A stretch of 5,653 nt of DNA from Pseudomonadota bacterium (GTDB lineage Bacteria; Pseudomonadota; Gammaproteobacteria; Burkholderiales; Rhodocyclaceae). Below, piece by piece: positions 1 through 5,526 of this stretch. The notes beneath the pieces were generated by a model that saw only the letters and a list, made by a program, of their open reading frames with translations, was not told the origin of the DNA and did no database searches. The stretch is from positions 1-5,653 of the forward strand of contig JAJZPJ010000169.1 in assembly GCA_021811225.1 (NCBI GenBank), read 5' to 3'. Both the position numbers and the translations under genes were made by a program. Within the stretch, counting starts at the first letter, position 1, and every line of letters begins with the position of its first letter.

Positions 1-16
1 CGCCACGAATCGCAGA

Positions 17-126
17 TTTGAAAGTGAACAGGAAAGTCAATGAAATCAACGATCTACCAACACCACCTCCGCGCCAGTGCTAGCTTTTCGTACCGTCACT
101 TATTGCACTGAAAACGAGGAGACCCC
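17..126 (-). repeat. IS1071: IS1071-type 110-bp terminal inverted repeat (left junction)
   Basis: This is the end of a Tn3-family insertion sequence whose body lies off the left edge of the window. Read on the minus strand from 126 it begins GGGGTCTCCTCGTTTTCAGT. It follows the Tn3-family rule of a GGGG tip and TAAG near the inner edge of the first 38 bp, but the repeat runs on to about 110 bp. Such a long repeat is a hallmark of IS1071, and the tip sequence matches my memory of that element. It aligns without gaps to 5527-5636 in inverted orientation, with 8 mismatches in 110 by hand count and none in the outer 38. Bases 1-16 should be IS interior. They are too short to assign to tnpA, although one frame reads RHESQI and then a stop just inside the repeat. 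The tip abuts the truncated RpiR-family gene. The IS1071 assignment is from memory, not a database search. Confidence 0.85.
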
Positions 127-672
127 TTTCAGAGCAATGTGCAGACCTTGCGCGACACCCAGGCCAATCTCGACGTGCAGGCGATGGAGAAGGCCGTGCG
201 GCTCATCAAGTCGGCACGGCGAATCGAGATCTACGGCGTCGGCAGTGCGGCCTGCATCGCCGAGGACGCGCAGTACCGCATGCTGCGCATCGGGCTCGAC
301 GTGAAGGTGGTGATCGACCCGCACATCCAGGCCGTCAGTGCCGCGTTGACCGGGCCTGATGTCGCGGTGCTGACGGTGTCGCACTCGGGCAGCACACACG
401 AGACCGTTACCGCCACCAAGCTGGCACGCGAGGCCGGTGCGCGCACGGTCTGCATCACCAACTTCGGCAAGTCGCCGATCCAGGCCTTTGCCGACGTGGT
501 GCTGTTCACCATGGCACGCGAAACCAATTTCACCACCGAGGCGATGACGAGCCGCCTGGCGCAGCTGGCCATCATCGACGTGCTGATCGCCTGCCTCGCG
601 CTGACCGACTACGACCGCGCGGTGGACGTCGTGCGCCGCACCTACCAGGTGCTGTCGCTCAAGCGCTACTGA
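127..672 (+). pseudogene. RpiR/MurR-family transcriptional regulator, 5'-truncated: SIS domain only
   Basis: The open frame starts directly at the IS tip with FQSNVQTLRDTQ and gives 181 residues ending LSLKRY. RpiR-family regulators are usually about 280-300 residues, with an N-terminal helix-turn-helix domain and a C-terminal SIS (phosphosugar-binding) domain. Only the second part remains. SIS features are the first strand and glycine-rich turn IYGVGSA (residues 35-41), the phosphosugar-loop motif VSHSGSTHET (84-93), and ITNFGKSPIQ near 110-119. The DNA-binding domain is absent, so the remnant cannot act as a normal repressor or activator. The first possible start inside the remnant is GTG at 139. 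The nearest Shine-Dalgarno-like sequence (GAGGAG, 116-121, inside the IS tip) is 17 bp upstream, too far for good initiation, so it may not be translated at all. It lies immediately upstream of, and co-directional with, the phosphatase operon, and was probably its regulator. I infer that last point from adjacency and from the palindromes at 730-782. Confidence 0.88.
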
Positions 673-684
673 ACCCGGTGTGGC

Positions 685-706
685 GGGCCGCCCGGGCCGC
701 CCGGGG
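685..706. repeat. GC-rich tandem 9-mer after the regulator stop
   Basis: GGGCCGCCC occurs twice back to back (685-693 and 694-702) and is followed by GGGG. The unit is partly self-complementary and could form a GC hairpin in RNA 12 bases after the regulator stop codon. No T-tract follows (the next bases are CAGCCGCAGG), so it does not qualify as an intrinsic terminator. It might act as a pause or attenuating structure, or have no function. Confidence 0.35.
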
Positions 707-726
707 CAGCCGCAGGCAAACCGCAC

Positions 727-755
727 TTGACGTTGAATAAAACTCAACGTACATT
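727..755 (+). promoter_or_regulatory. Sigma70-like promoter of the phosphatase-ABC operon
   Basis: TTGACG (727-732, 5 of 6 matches to TTGACA) is separated by exactly 17 bp from TACATT (750-755, 4 of 6 matches to TATAAT). The stretch from 735 to 778 is clearly more AT-rich than the GC-rich genes around it. Transcription would start near 761-763 and give a leader of about 60 bases before the proposed ATT start. One perfect palindrome overlaps the -35 and spacer, and another covers the expected start point, which is a typical layout for repression. No Pho box of the CTGTCAT type is visible. Confidence 0.6.
730..750. promoter_or_regulatory. Candidate operator 1: perfect 7-bp inverted repeat
   Basis: ACGTTGA (730-736) and TCAACGT (744-750) are perfect reverse complements separated by 7 bp. 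The site lies within the -35/spacer/-10 region. Its core TGA-N7-TCA has the same geometry as the second palindrome, and the centres (740 and 772) are 32 bp apart, close to three helical turns. RpiR-family regulators bind dyad-symmetric sites, and a truncated member of that family lies directly upstream, so it is the obvious candidate binder. That link is inference. Confidence 0.55.
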
Positions 756-761
756 AATTAT

Positions 762-782
762 CAACTGAGCTTTACTCAGTTG
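762..782. promoter_or_regulatory. Candidate operator 2: perfect 8-bp inverted repeat at the start point
   Basis: CAACTGAG (762-769) and CTCAGTTG (775-782) are perfect reverse complements with the 5-base spacer CTTTA. The inner part reads TGA-N7-TCA, as in operator 1. It coincides with the transcription start expected from the promoter at 727-755, so a protein bound here would block initiation. As RNA it would be an 8-bp hairpin with a 5-base loop at the 5' end of the message, and it could instead be a transcript-stabilising stem. It has no T-tract and is unlikely to be a terminator. The in-frame TTG at 780-782 is buried in its right arm, which argues against translation starting there. Confidence 0.55.
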
Positions 783-811
783 CGCGGTGTCGATGCCGTC
801 GCCCAAAAATC

Positions 812-827
812 GAGGAGACAAGTCATT
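812..827 (+). promoter_or_regulatory. Strong ribosome binding site selecting an ATT start codon
   Basis: GAGGAGA (812-818) is close to the ideal anti-16S complement. Its AGGAG core ends 7 bases before ATT (825-827), which is in frame with the phosphatase. No ATG, GTG or TTG sits at the correct distance. The other in-frame candidates are TTG at 780, within a palindrome at the presumed transcription start, and ATG at 864, which has no Shine-Dalgarno and would leave a signal peptide without a positive charge. ATT is a rare but documented bacterial start, as in infC and pcnB of E. coli. Confidence 0.55.
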
Positions 828-2510
828 ACCGGTCCTTCAGGGATTCCCGCGCTGCTGCGCGCCATGGTCACGGCCAGCGCGCTGGCGCTGTCCTGGCCCC
901 TGGCCACGGCGGCCGACGCCCCGGCCAGCAAGCCGCTGCCCAAGCTGGTGGTGTTCATGGTGGTCGACGGCTTCCCGCAGGACCAGCTGGTCAAGTACTA
1001 CGACCTCTACGCAAGGCGCGGCTTCAAGCTGCTGCTCGACGATGGAGCCTGGTTCAGCAACAACCATTACAGCCACGCGACCACCTACACCAGCGTCGGG
1101 CACGCCACGCTGCTGTCCTGTGCGCATCCCTACAAGCACGGCGTGGTCGGCAACGACTGGATCGACAAGAAGAGCCGCAAGCGCGTGTACTCGACCGAGG
1201 ACGCGCGCCACAAGTACCTCGACGAAGACACCCCGGAGCACGCGGGGACCTCCCCGTTCAACATGAAGGTCACCACCGTTGGTGACGAACTGATGTACGC
1301 GAACGGCAGGTCCAAGGTGATCGCGATCGCCGGCAAGGACCGCAGTGCGATCGGCCTGGCCGGGCAGCTCGGGACAGCCTACATACACAGCACCACGACG
1401 GGCCGCTTCATCACGTCCGACTACTACATGAAGGACTACCCGGACTGGTGGAAGAAGTTCTATGCCGGCAAGCCGCAGGACCGCTACTTCGGCAAGCAGT
1501 GGACGATGCTGCTGCCCGAGGAAGCCTATGCGCGCTCGGCCCCCGACGACCGACCCTGGACCACCAACTACAAGGGTCTGGGCACGCGCTTCCCGCACGC
1601 CATCAGCGGCGGCGCCGATCAACCGAACAAGAGCTACTACGACGCGATGCTGTGGACCCCGTACGGCGACGACCTGACGCTCGACTTCGTCAAGGCCGCC
1701 GTCGAGGGCGAGAACCTGGGGCAGAACCCGGCCGGCGTCCCCGACATCCTGGCGGTCAGCTGGACCAGCCACGACTACGTGAACCACCTGTTCGGCCCCG
1801 AGAGCCGACAGTCGCAGGACCAGACGGTGCGCCTCGATCGCGTGCTCGCCGACCTGTTCGACTTCCTCGACCGGCGCGTCGGACTGCGCAACGTCGTCGT
1901 CTCGCTGTCGGCCGATCACGGCTTCATGAACATTCCCGAGTTCAGCAGCAGCCGTCGGCTCGACGCAGGCCGCATCGACCCCGAGAAGATGGTGGCCGAC
2001 GTCAACGCCGCGCTGTCGGCGAAGTTCGGCGATGGCAAGTACATCATCACGTGGTGGACCCCGAACCTCTACGTGGACTACGACCTCGTCGCCGCACGCA
2101 AGCTCGACAAGGTAGCGGTCGAGAACGCGGCGCAGGAGTTCCTGCGAAGCTACCCCGGCGTGGAGGCGGTCTACACGCGCACCCAGCTCGAGACCGGACA
2201 GCTCCCCAACACCAAGCTCTCCAAGCAGGTGTCCCTGGCCTGGCACCAGCAGATCAGCGGCGACATCGTCGTGATGAACAAGCCCAACTGGTACCTGTTC
2301 GCCAAGCCCAAGGCCTCTGCGTCGACCCACGGTTCGCCATGGGCCTACGACACCAACGTCCCGCTGGCGATGTACGGCGGCAGTTGGGTGAAGCCAGGAA
2401 AGTTCGGCGACTCGGAAACCGTGGATCTCGGGCGCACGCTGGCGCACATCCTGAACGTTCGGCCGCCCAACGGCTGCGAAGGGCGAGTGCTGACGGAGGC
2501 TCTGCGTTGA
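825..2510 (+). CDS. PafA-type secreted alkaline phosphatase (NPP/phosphodiesterase superfamily)
   Basis: This is probably a periplasmic phosphomonoesterase that uses two zinc ions and a threonine nucleophile to release phosphate from organic esters. From the ATT start it has 561 residues, a usual size for PafA enzymes. Residues 1-30 look like a Sec signal peptide: R12, then a hydrophobic stretch, then cleavage near ATAA/DAP. The complete metal and catalytic set is visible: D48 (VVDG), nucleophile T89 in TYTSVGHA, N110 (VGNDW), K171 and R173 (AGKDRSA), D317 and H321 (SHDYVNH), D364-H365 (SADHGF) and H502 (STHGSPW, followed by YDTNVPL). The Lys-x-Arg pair is the PafA phosphate clamp and separates it from nucleotide pyrophosphatases, which lack it. 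The start is chosen for the ribosome site at 812-818; TTG at 780 (576 residues) or ATG at 864 are alternatives. It is the first gene of a four-gene coupled operon. Family assignment is firm; substrate preference is not visible. Confidence 0.9.
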   Translation: MTGPSGIPALLRAMVTASALALSWPLATAADAPASKPLPKLVVFMVVDGFPQDQLVKYYDLYARRGFKLLLDDGAWFSNNHYSHATTYTSVGHATLLSCAHPYKHGVVGNDWIDKKSRKRVYSTEDARHKYLDEDTPEHAGTSPFNMKVTTVGDELMYANGRSKVIAIAGKDRSAIGLAGQLGTAYIHSTTTGRFITSDYYMKDYPDWWKKFYAGKPQDRYFGKQWTMLLPEEAYARSAPDDRPWTTNYKGLGTRFPHAISGGADQPNKSYYDAMLWTPYGDDLTLDFVKAAVEGENLGQNPAGVPDILAVSWTSHDYVNHLFGPESRQSQDQTVRLDRVLADLFDFLDRRVGLRNVVVSLSADHGFMNIPEFSSSRRLDAGRIDPEKMVADVNAALSAKFGDGKYIITWWTPNLYVDYDLVAARKLDKVAVENAAQEFLRSYPGVEAVYTRTQLETGQLPNTKLSKQVSLAWHQQISGDIVVMNKPNWYLFAKPKASASTHGSPWAYDTNVPLAMYGGSWVKPGKFGDSETVDLGRTLAHILNVRPPNGCEGRVLTEALR

Positions 2511-3229
2511 CCTTCGCCGCGGCGGTCCAACCGCCGGGTCGGGTGGCGGCCGTCGAGGCCTTTGCGTTGCGGAGGAGCTTCGTGCAGGGCGGTGAATCGG
2601 TCGAGGTGCTCGACATCGCCACGCTGTCCATTCCTCCCGGCGCGATCTACGGGCTGGCGGGGCCGAGCGGTTGCGGCAAGACGACCCTGCTGCATCTGTG
2701 CGCCGGACTGCTGCAGCCCAGTGCCGGCGCGTTGCGCGTGCTCGGCACCGCGGTCTCGCTGATGCCGCAGCGCGAGCGCGACCGCTTCCGTGCGCGACAT
2801 GTCGGCTACGTGTTCCAGAGCTTCAACCTGATCCCGGCATTGAGCGCGATCGAGAACGTGCTGCTGCCGATGGGCTTCGCCGATGCGGTGCCCGCGGTGC
2901 AGCGCCGGACCCGGGCGGAAACGCTGCTGCGGCGCGTCGGGCTCGGACATCGCCTTCACCACCGACCCGCCGCACTGTCGCATGGCGAGCAGCAGCGAGT
3001 CGGCATCGCCCGCGCGCTGGCCAACCAGCCCGAATTGCTGCTGGCCGACGAGCCGACCGCGAGCCTTGAAGCCGCCCGGAGTGACGCCGTTCTGGATCTG
3101 CTGATCGAGGTGGCCACTGAAACCGGCGCGGCGTTGTTGCTCGCCTCGCACGATGCACGGGTGCTGGCCCGTCTCGAGCATGTGTTGCAGATGCCGGTCT
3201 TCAACGGTGTGGCGCCGGCGCCGCCATGA
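2507..3229 (+). CDS. ABC transporter ATP-binding protein (LolD/MacB class)
   Basis: This cytoplasmic ATPase of 240 residues would power the permease encoded next. Visible motifs are Walker A GPSGCGKTT (52-60), Q-loop Q104 (YVFQSFN), signature LSHGEQQRV (157-165, canonical LSGGQ), Walker B LLLADEP (177-183) with E182, D-loop TASLEA (184-189, where most relatives have SLD) and H-loop H215 (ASHD). The start is TTG at 2507, preceded at 7 bases by GGAGG (2495-2499). It overlaps the phosphatase stop as TTGA, so the two are likely translationally coupled. The frame is open far upstream, but that part is a low-complexity shadow of the phosphatase gene. Size and motifs fit the class that pairs with FtsX/MacB-type permeases (mechanotransmission), not the PhnC or PstB importer ATPases. 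Substrate is unknown. Confidence 0.92.
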   Translation: MTFAAAVQPPGRVAAVEAFALRRSFVQGGESVEVLDIATLSIPPGAIYGLAGPSGCGKTTLLHLCAGLLQPSAGALRVLGTAVSLMPQRERDRFRARHVGYVFQSFNLIPALSAIENVLLPMGFADAVPAVQRRTRAETLLRRVGLGHRLHHRPAALSHGEQQRVGIARALANQPELLLADEPTASLEAARSDAVLDLLIEVATETGAALLLASHDARVLARLEHVLQMPVFNGVAPAPP

Positions 3230-4452
3230 ACACCTGGACGCTTGCCTGGCGCTATGTCGCATCACGCCCGGCCTCGAACCTGTTGACCGCGCTGGGCGTG
3301 GGCATCGGTGTGCTGCTGCTGACGGCGACGCTGGCGCTGACGGCCGCCACGCGTGAGAGCCTGCAGCGCAGCGCGGGGGGTTACCAACTGCTCATCGCCG
3401 CCAAGGGCAGCGCGGTGCAGGCAGTACTTTCGACATTGTTCTTCATGGACGCGCCGACCGGCAACATCCCGATCTCGGTATACCGGCAACTGCAGGCCGA
3501 CGTCGGGGTGACTCGACTGGTTCCGTTCATCTTCGGCGACAGCTACCGCGGCCACCTGATCGTCGGCACCACCGCCGACTACTTCGCGCTGCTTGAGGAG
3601 TCGGGCCGCGGGCCCGCCGGCGTGGACCGCGACAGTCTTGCCCGACCTTTCGACGCCGTGGTGGGCTCGAAGGCCGCTCGGCAGGCTGGTCTCGCGGTGG
3701 GCAGCCGTTTCGTCGCGAGCCATGGCCTCGTCGAACTGCCTGCCGAACTGGCCACGGAGCATGCGGATCGTCAGTACCACGTTACCGCCGTGCTGCCTCC
3801 AACAGGCTCCCCGGCGGATCGGGCCATCTTCACGGCACTCGAGACCGGCTGGCTGATGCACGAACACGATGGCGATCACGCGCCGGCTGCGGGGGCCTCG
3901 CCGCGCGGCGAGATCACCGCGCTGCTGGTGCAGGGGCGCAGCTATGGCGACATGGGTCGTATCGCCGCCCTGCTGGCGCGCGATACCCGCGTGCAGGCCG
4001 TTGTTCCCGGCCGCGAGGTCACGCGGCTGCTGCAGTACCTGCGTGCCGGCGAGGAGGTGGTGCTCGGCCTGGCCTGGCTGGCGACAGCGGTCGCGTTCTT
4101 CGCCGTCATGCTGTCGATGGCGGCCGCCGGCATCGACCGACGCCGCCAGATTGCCACGCTGCGTGCGCTGGGTGCGTCGCGCGCCATGCTGGCGCGCCTG
4201 CTGATCGCCGAGTCGCTGCTGATCGCGGGCGCCGGCGCCGGGCTGGGCTTCGTGCTGGGCCGCGCCGCTGCTGCCGCGATCGCCTGGCATGTCGAAGGCA
4301 GCCGCGGCTTCTCGCTCGAACTGACCGGCATCACACCGGGCGAACTCGCGGCGCCGGGGGCGGCGATGTTGCTGGGCCTGGTGGCCGGCGCAATCCCGGC
4401 CTGGTTCACCTGCCGGGAGGACATCGTGCCCCATCTGTCGAACGCGCCATGA
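3226..4452 (+). CDS. ABC transporter permease, FtsX/MacB type
   Basis: This inner-membrane protein of 408 residues has the FtsX/MacB layout. TM1 spans about 18-41, a large periplasmic domain about 45-275, TM2 about 278-302, TM3 about 325-352 and TM4 about 376-396. The cytoplasmic coupling segment between TM2 and TM3 reads DRRRQIATLRALGASRAM (304-321), very typical of the family. The periplasmic domain carries a His/Asp-rich run HEHDGDH (212-218), with further histidines at 166, 179 and 185, which could bind a divalent metal. Such systems usually move lipids, lipoproteins, peptides or macrolides, or transmit mechanical force to periplasmic partners, instead of importing small solutes. The ATG start overlaps the ATPase stop (ATGA, 3226-3229) and has little Shine-Dalgarno of its own, which suggests coupling. 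It resembles the permeases found beside DUF3299 proteins in zinc-regulated clusters such as Vibrio zrgABCDE; that comparison is from memory. Confidence 0.88.
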   Translation: MNTWTLAWRYVASRPASNLLTALGVGIGVLLLTATLALTAATRESLQRSAGGYQLLIAAKGSAVQAVLSTLFFMDAPTGNIPISVYRQLQADVGVTRLVPFIFGDSYRGHLIVGTTADYFALLEESGRGPAGVDRDSLARPFDAVVGSKAARQAGLAVGSRFVASHGLVELPAELATEHADRQYHVTAVLPPTGSPADRAIFTALETGWLMHEHDGDHAPAAGASPRGEITALLVQGRSYGDMGRIAALLARDTRVQAVVPGREVTRLLQYLRAGEEVVLGLAWLATAVAFFAVMLSMAAAGIDRRRQIATLRALGASRAMLARLLIAESLLIAGAGAGLGFVLGRAAAAAIAWHVEGSRGFSLELTGITPGELAAPGAAMLLGLVAGAIPAWFTCREDIVPHLSNAP

Positions 4453-4913
4453 CGACCCGACGCATGGTCCTTCGCGCCGGATTGCTGGCGCTCGGTGCCC
4501 CCTGCGCGGGCATCGCGCTGGCAGTCGAGGATGCCGCGCCACTGCGCTTCGCCGACCTCTACGTCGGCGCGACCTTCCAGGAGGGTGTCGGCGCCGGACC
4601 GAAGCTGAAGCTCTCTGCGAAGGCCCTCGCGCTGTCCGGCCGGCGTGTCACGATCGTCGGCTTCATGGACGGCATCCTGCCGCGCGACGGCATGTACTTC
4701 ATGCTGATCAAGGAGCCGTCCTTCCTGTGCCCGTTCCACACGGTGAGCTTCGATTGGGCTGGCTTCGTGCCGATCTTCGTCGCAAGGCCGGTGGAGTATG
4801 TCGACGGGCCGGTGCGTGTGACCGGGCGCTTCGAGGTCGGCAAGAAGACCGACGAGATGGGGCTGGTCAGCCATGTGCGGATCTACGACGCGCAACTGAC
4901 ACGCGCCCGATAG
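4449..4913 (+). CDS. Small Tat-exported protein, OB-fold/DUF3299-like
   Basis: The product is a 154-residue periplasmic protein of unknown function. Residues 3-9 (TRRMVLR) match the twin-arginine consensus, followed by a hydrophobic segment (about 10-25) and a probable cleavage site after ALA (residue 25). C19 is not in a lipobox, so a lipoprotein is unlikely. The mature part alternates short beta-rich motifs: LSGRRVTIVGFMDG (62-75), GMYFMLIKEPSFLCPFH (81-97) and VDGPVRVTGRFEVGK (118-132). Together they resemble the small OB-fold-like DUF3299 proteins that accompany FtsX-type ABC transporters. C94 and H97 in CPFH could hold a metal. The ATG overlaps the permease stop (ATGA), so it is very probably part of the same machine, perhaps a periplasmic partner. 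Export by Tat suggests it folds, or loads a cofactor, in the cytoplasm. The DUF3299 label is tentative; the gene call, export signal and operon position are firm. Confidence 0.8.
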   Translation: MTTRRMVLRAGLLALGAPCAGIALAVEDAAPLRFADLYVGATFQEGVGAGPKLKLSAKALALSGRRVTIVGFMDGILPRDGMYFMLIKEPSFLCPFHTVSFDWAGFVPIFVARPVEYVDGPVRVTGRFEVGKKTDEMGLVSHVRIYDAQLTRAR

Positions 4914-5100
4914 CGCCGCCCGCGGGCGATGCTGCGCTGCACCGTGTGGTCGGACATGGTGCTTACCCGCAAGGCGAAGCATGGCTTCGTCGCCGGATCG
5001 CAGGTACGCTTTCCTGACCTCGATGGGCATCGAACCGATGCGCCCGCGCGCCTCGCGCCGCATCCGGCGCCTCGTGCAGCTGCGGAGTTCCTGGACGGAT
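4914..5100. other. Intergenic gap between the ABC operon and the PhnD-like gene
   Basis: No gene is supported here. CGCCCGCGGGCG (4917-4928) is a perfect palindrome just after the stop codon at 4911-4913, but it leaves no loop for a strong stem. CGAAGC-ATG-GCTTCG (4975-4989) can form a 6-bp stem. Neither is followed by a T-tract, so no intrinsic terminator is called. I find no convincing promoter. The downstream reading frame opens at 4981, but residues before ATG 5101 are arginine-rich and precede a clear signal peptide, so they are not counted as protein. Confidence 0.5.
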
Positions 5101-5526
5101 ATGAAACAGCTCCTGTGCGCCGTCATGGCGGCGTTCGCAACGTTCACCGGCAGCGCCATGGATGCGCGCTATGCCGACGCCGACGGCGACCTGGTGGCCG
5201 ACGCACCCGCGAACCTGACCGCGAGCGTTGACCCGCCAACGCTGGTGTTCGCCTACACGCCGGTCGAGGACCCGGCCGTCTACGCCAAGGTCTGGGACGG
5301 CTTCATCCAGCACCTCGGGCGCGTGACGGGCAAGCGCGTGCAGTTCTTCCAGGTGCAAGGCAATGCCGCGCAGATCGAGGCCATGCGCGCCGGACGCCTG
5401 CATGTGGCCGGGTTCAATCCCGGTTCGATTCCGCTGGCGGTCAACTGCGCCGGCTTCGTGCCATTCGCGGTGATGGCCACCCGCGAGAACCGCTTCGGCT
5501 ATGCGATGGAGCTCATCACCCATCCC
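5101..5526 (+). pseudogene. phnD: PhnD-like phosphate/phosphite/phosphonate ABC binding protein, 3'-truncated
   Basis: The first 142 codons remain of a periplasmic binding protein that would normally have about 300-330 residues. The start at 5101 is chosen because MKQLLCAVMAAFATFTGSA is a good Sec signal peptide; GGAC (5093-5096) and GGAG (5084-5087) are only weak ribosome sites. The mature part shows the family's opening strand LVFAYTPVEDPAVYAK (48-63), then LGRVTGKRVQFFQVQGNAAQ (72-91) and IEAMRAGRLHVAGFNPGSI (92-110), matching the PhnD/PtxB pattern in which a helix and the EAMR segment lead to the ligand site. The second lobe and hinge are missing. At 5527 the frame enters the IS tip and adds GVSSFSVQ before TAA at 5551-5553, so any product is a half-protein with an IS-derived tail. 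The intact gene probably headed a phnD-type uptake operon that lies outside this window. Confidence 0.85.

Noticed and set aside
111..123. Shared CGAGGAGAC in the IS tip and in the phosphatase leader (811-819) as a sign that the leader derives from the IS
   Set aside because: Only nine bases match and the flanks differ. The motif is a common Shine-Dalgarno-like sequence, so coincidence is the better explanation.
685..706. Intrinsic terminator after the regulator remnant
   Set aside because: The GC-rich tandem repeat can pair but is followed by CAGCCGCAGG and not by a T-tract, so termination is not supported.
100..747. Long minus-strand open frame opposite the regulator remnant, and similar long minus-strand frames opposite the phosphatase, ABC and permease genes
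   Set aside because: These arise from the high GC content and codon bias of the real plus-strand genes. Their translations are rich in Arg, His and Gly, have no recognisable domain and no ribosome site, while the plus-strand frames carry clear family motifs.
1448..2506. Upstream extension of the ABC ATPase frame into the phosphatase gene
   Set aside because: The extension is arginine-rich and low complexity and overlaps the well-supported phosphatase in another frame. A good ribosome site (2495-2499) and TTG start at 2507 explain the ATPase.
4975..4989. Terminator hairpin after the ABC operon
   Set aside because: CGAAGC-ATG-GCTTCG gives only a 6-bp stem with a 3-base loop and has no T-tract.
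4981..5100. N-terminal extension of the PhnD-like protein from ATG 4981
   Set aside because: It would place about 40 arginine-rich residues ahead of a clear Sec signal peptide beginning at 5101.
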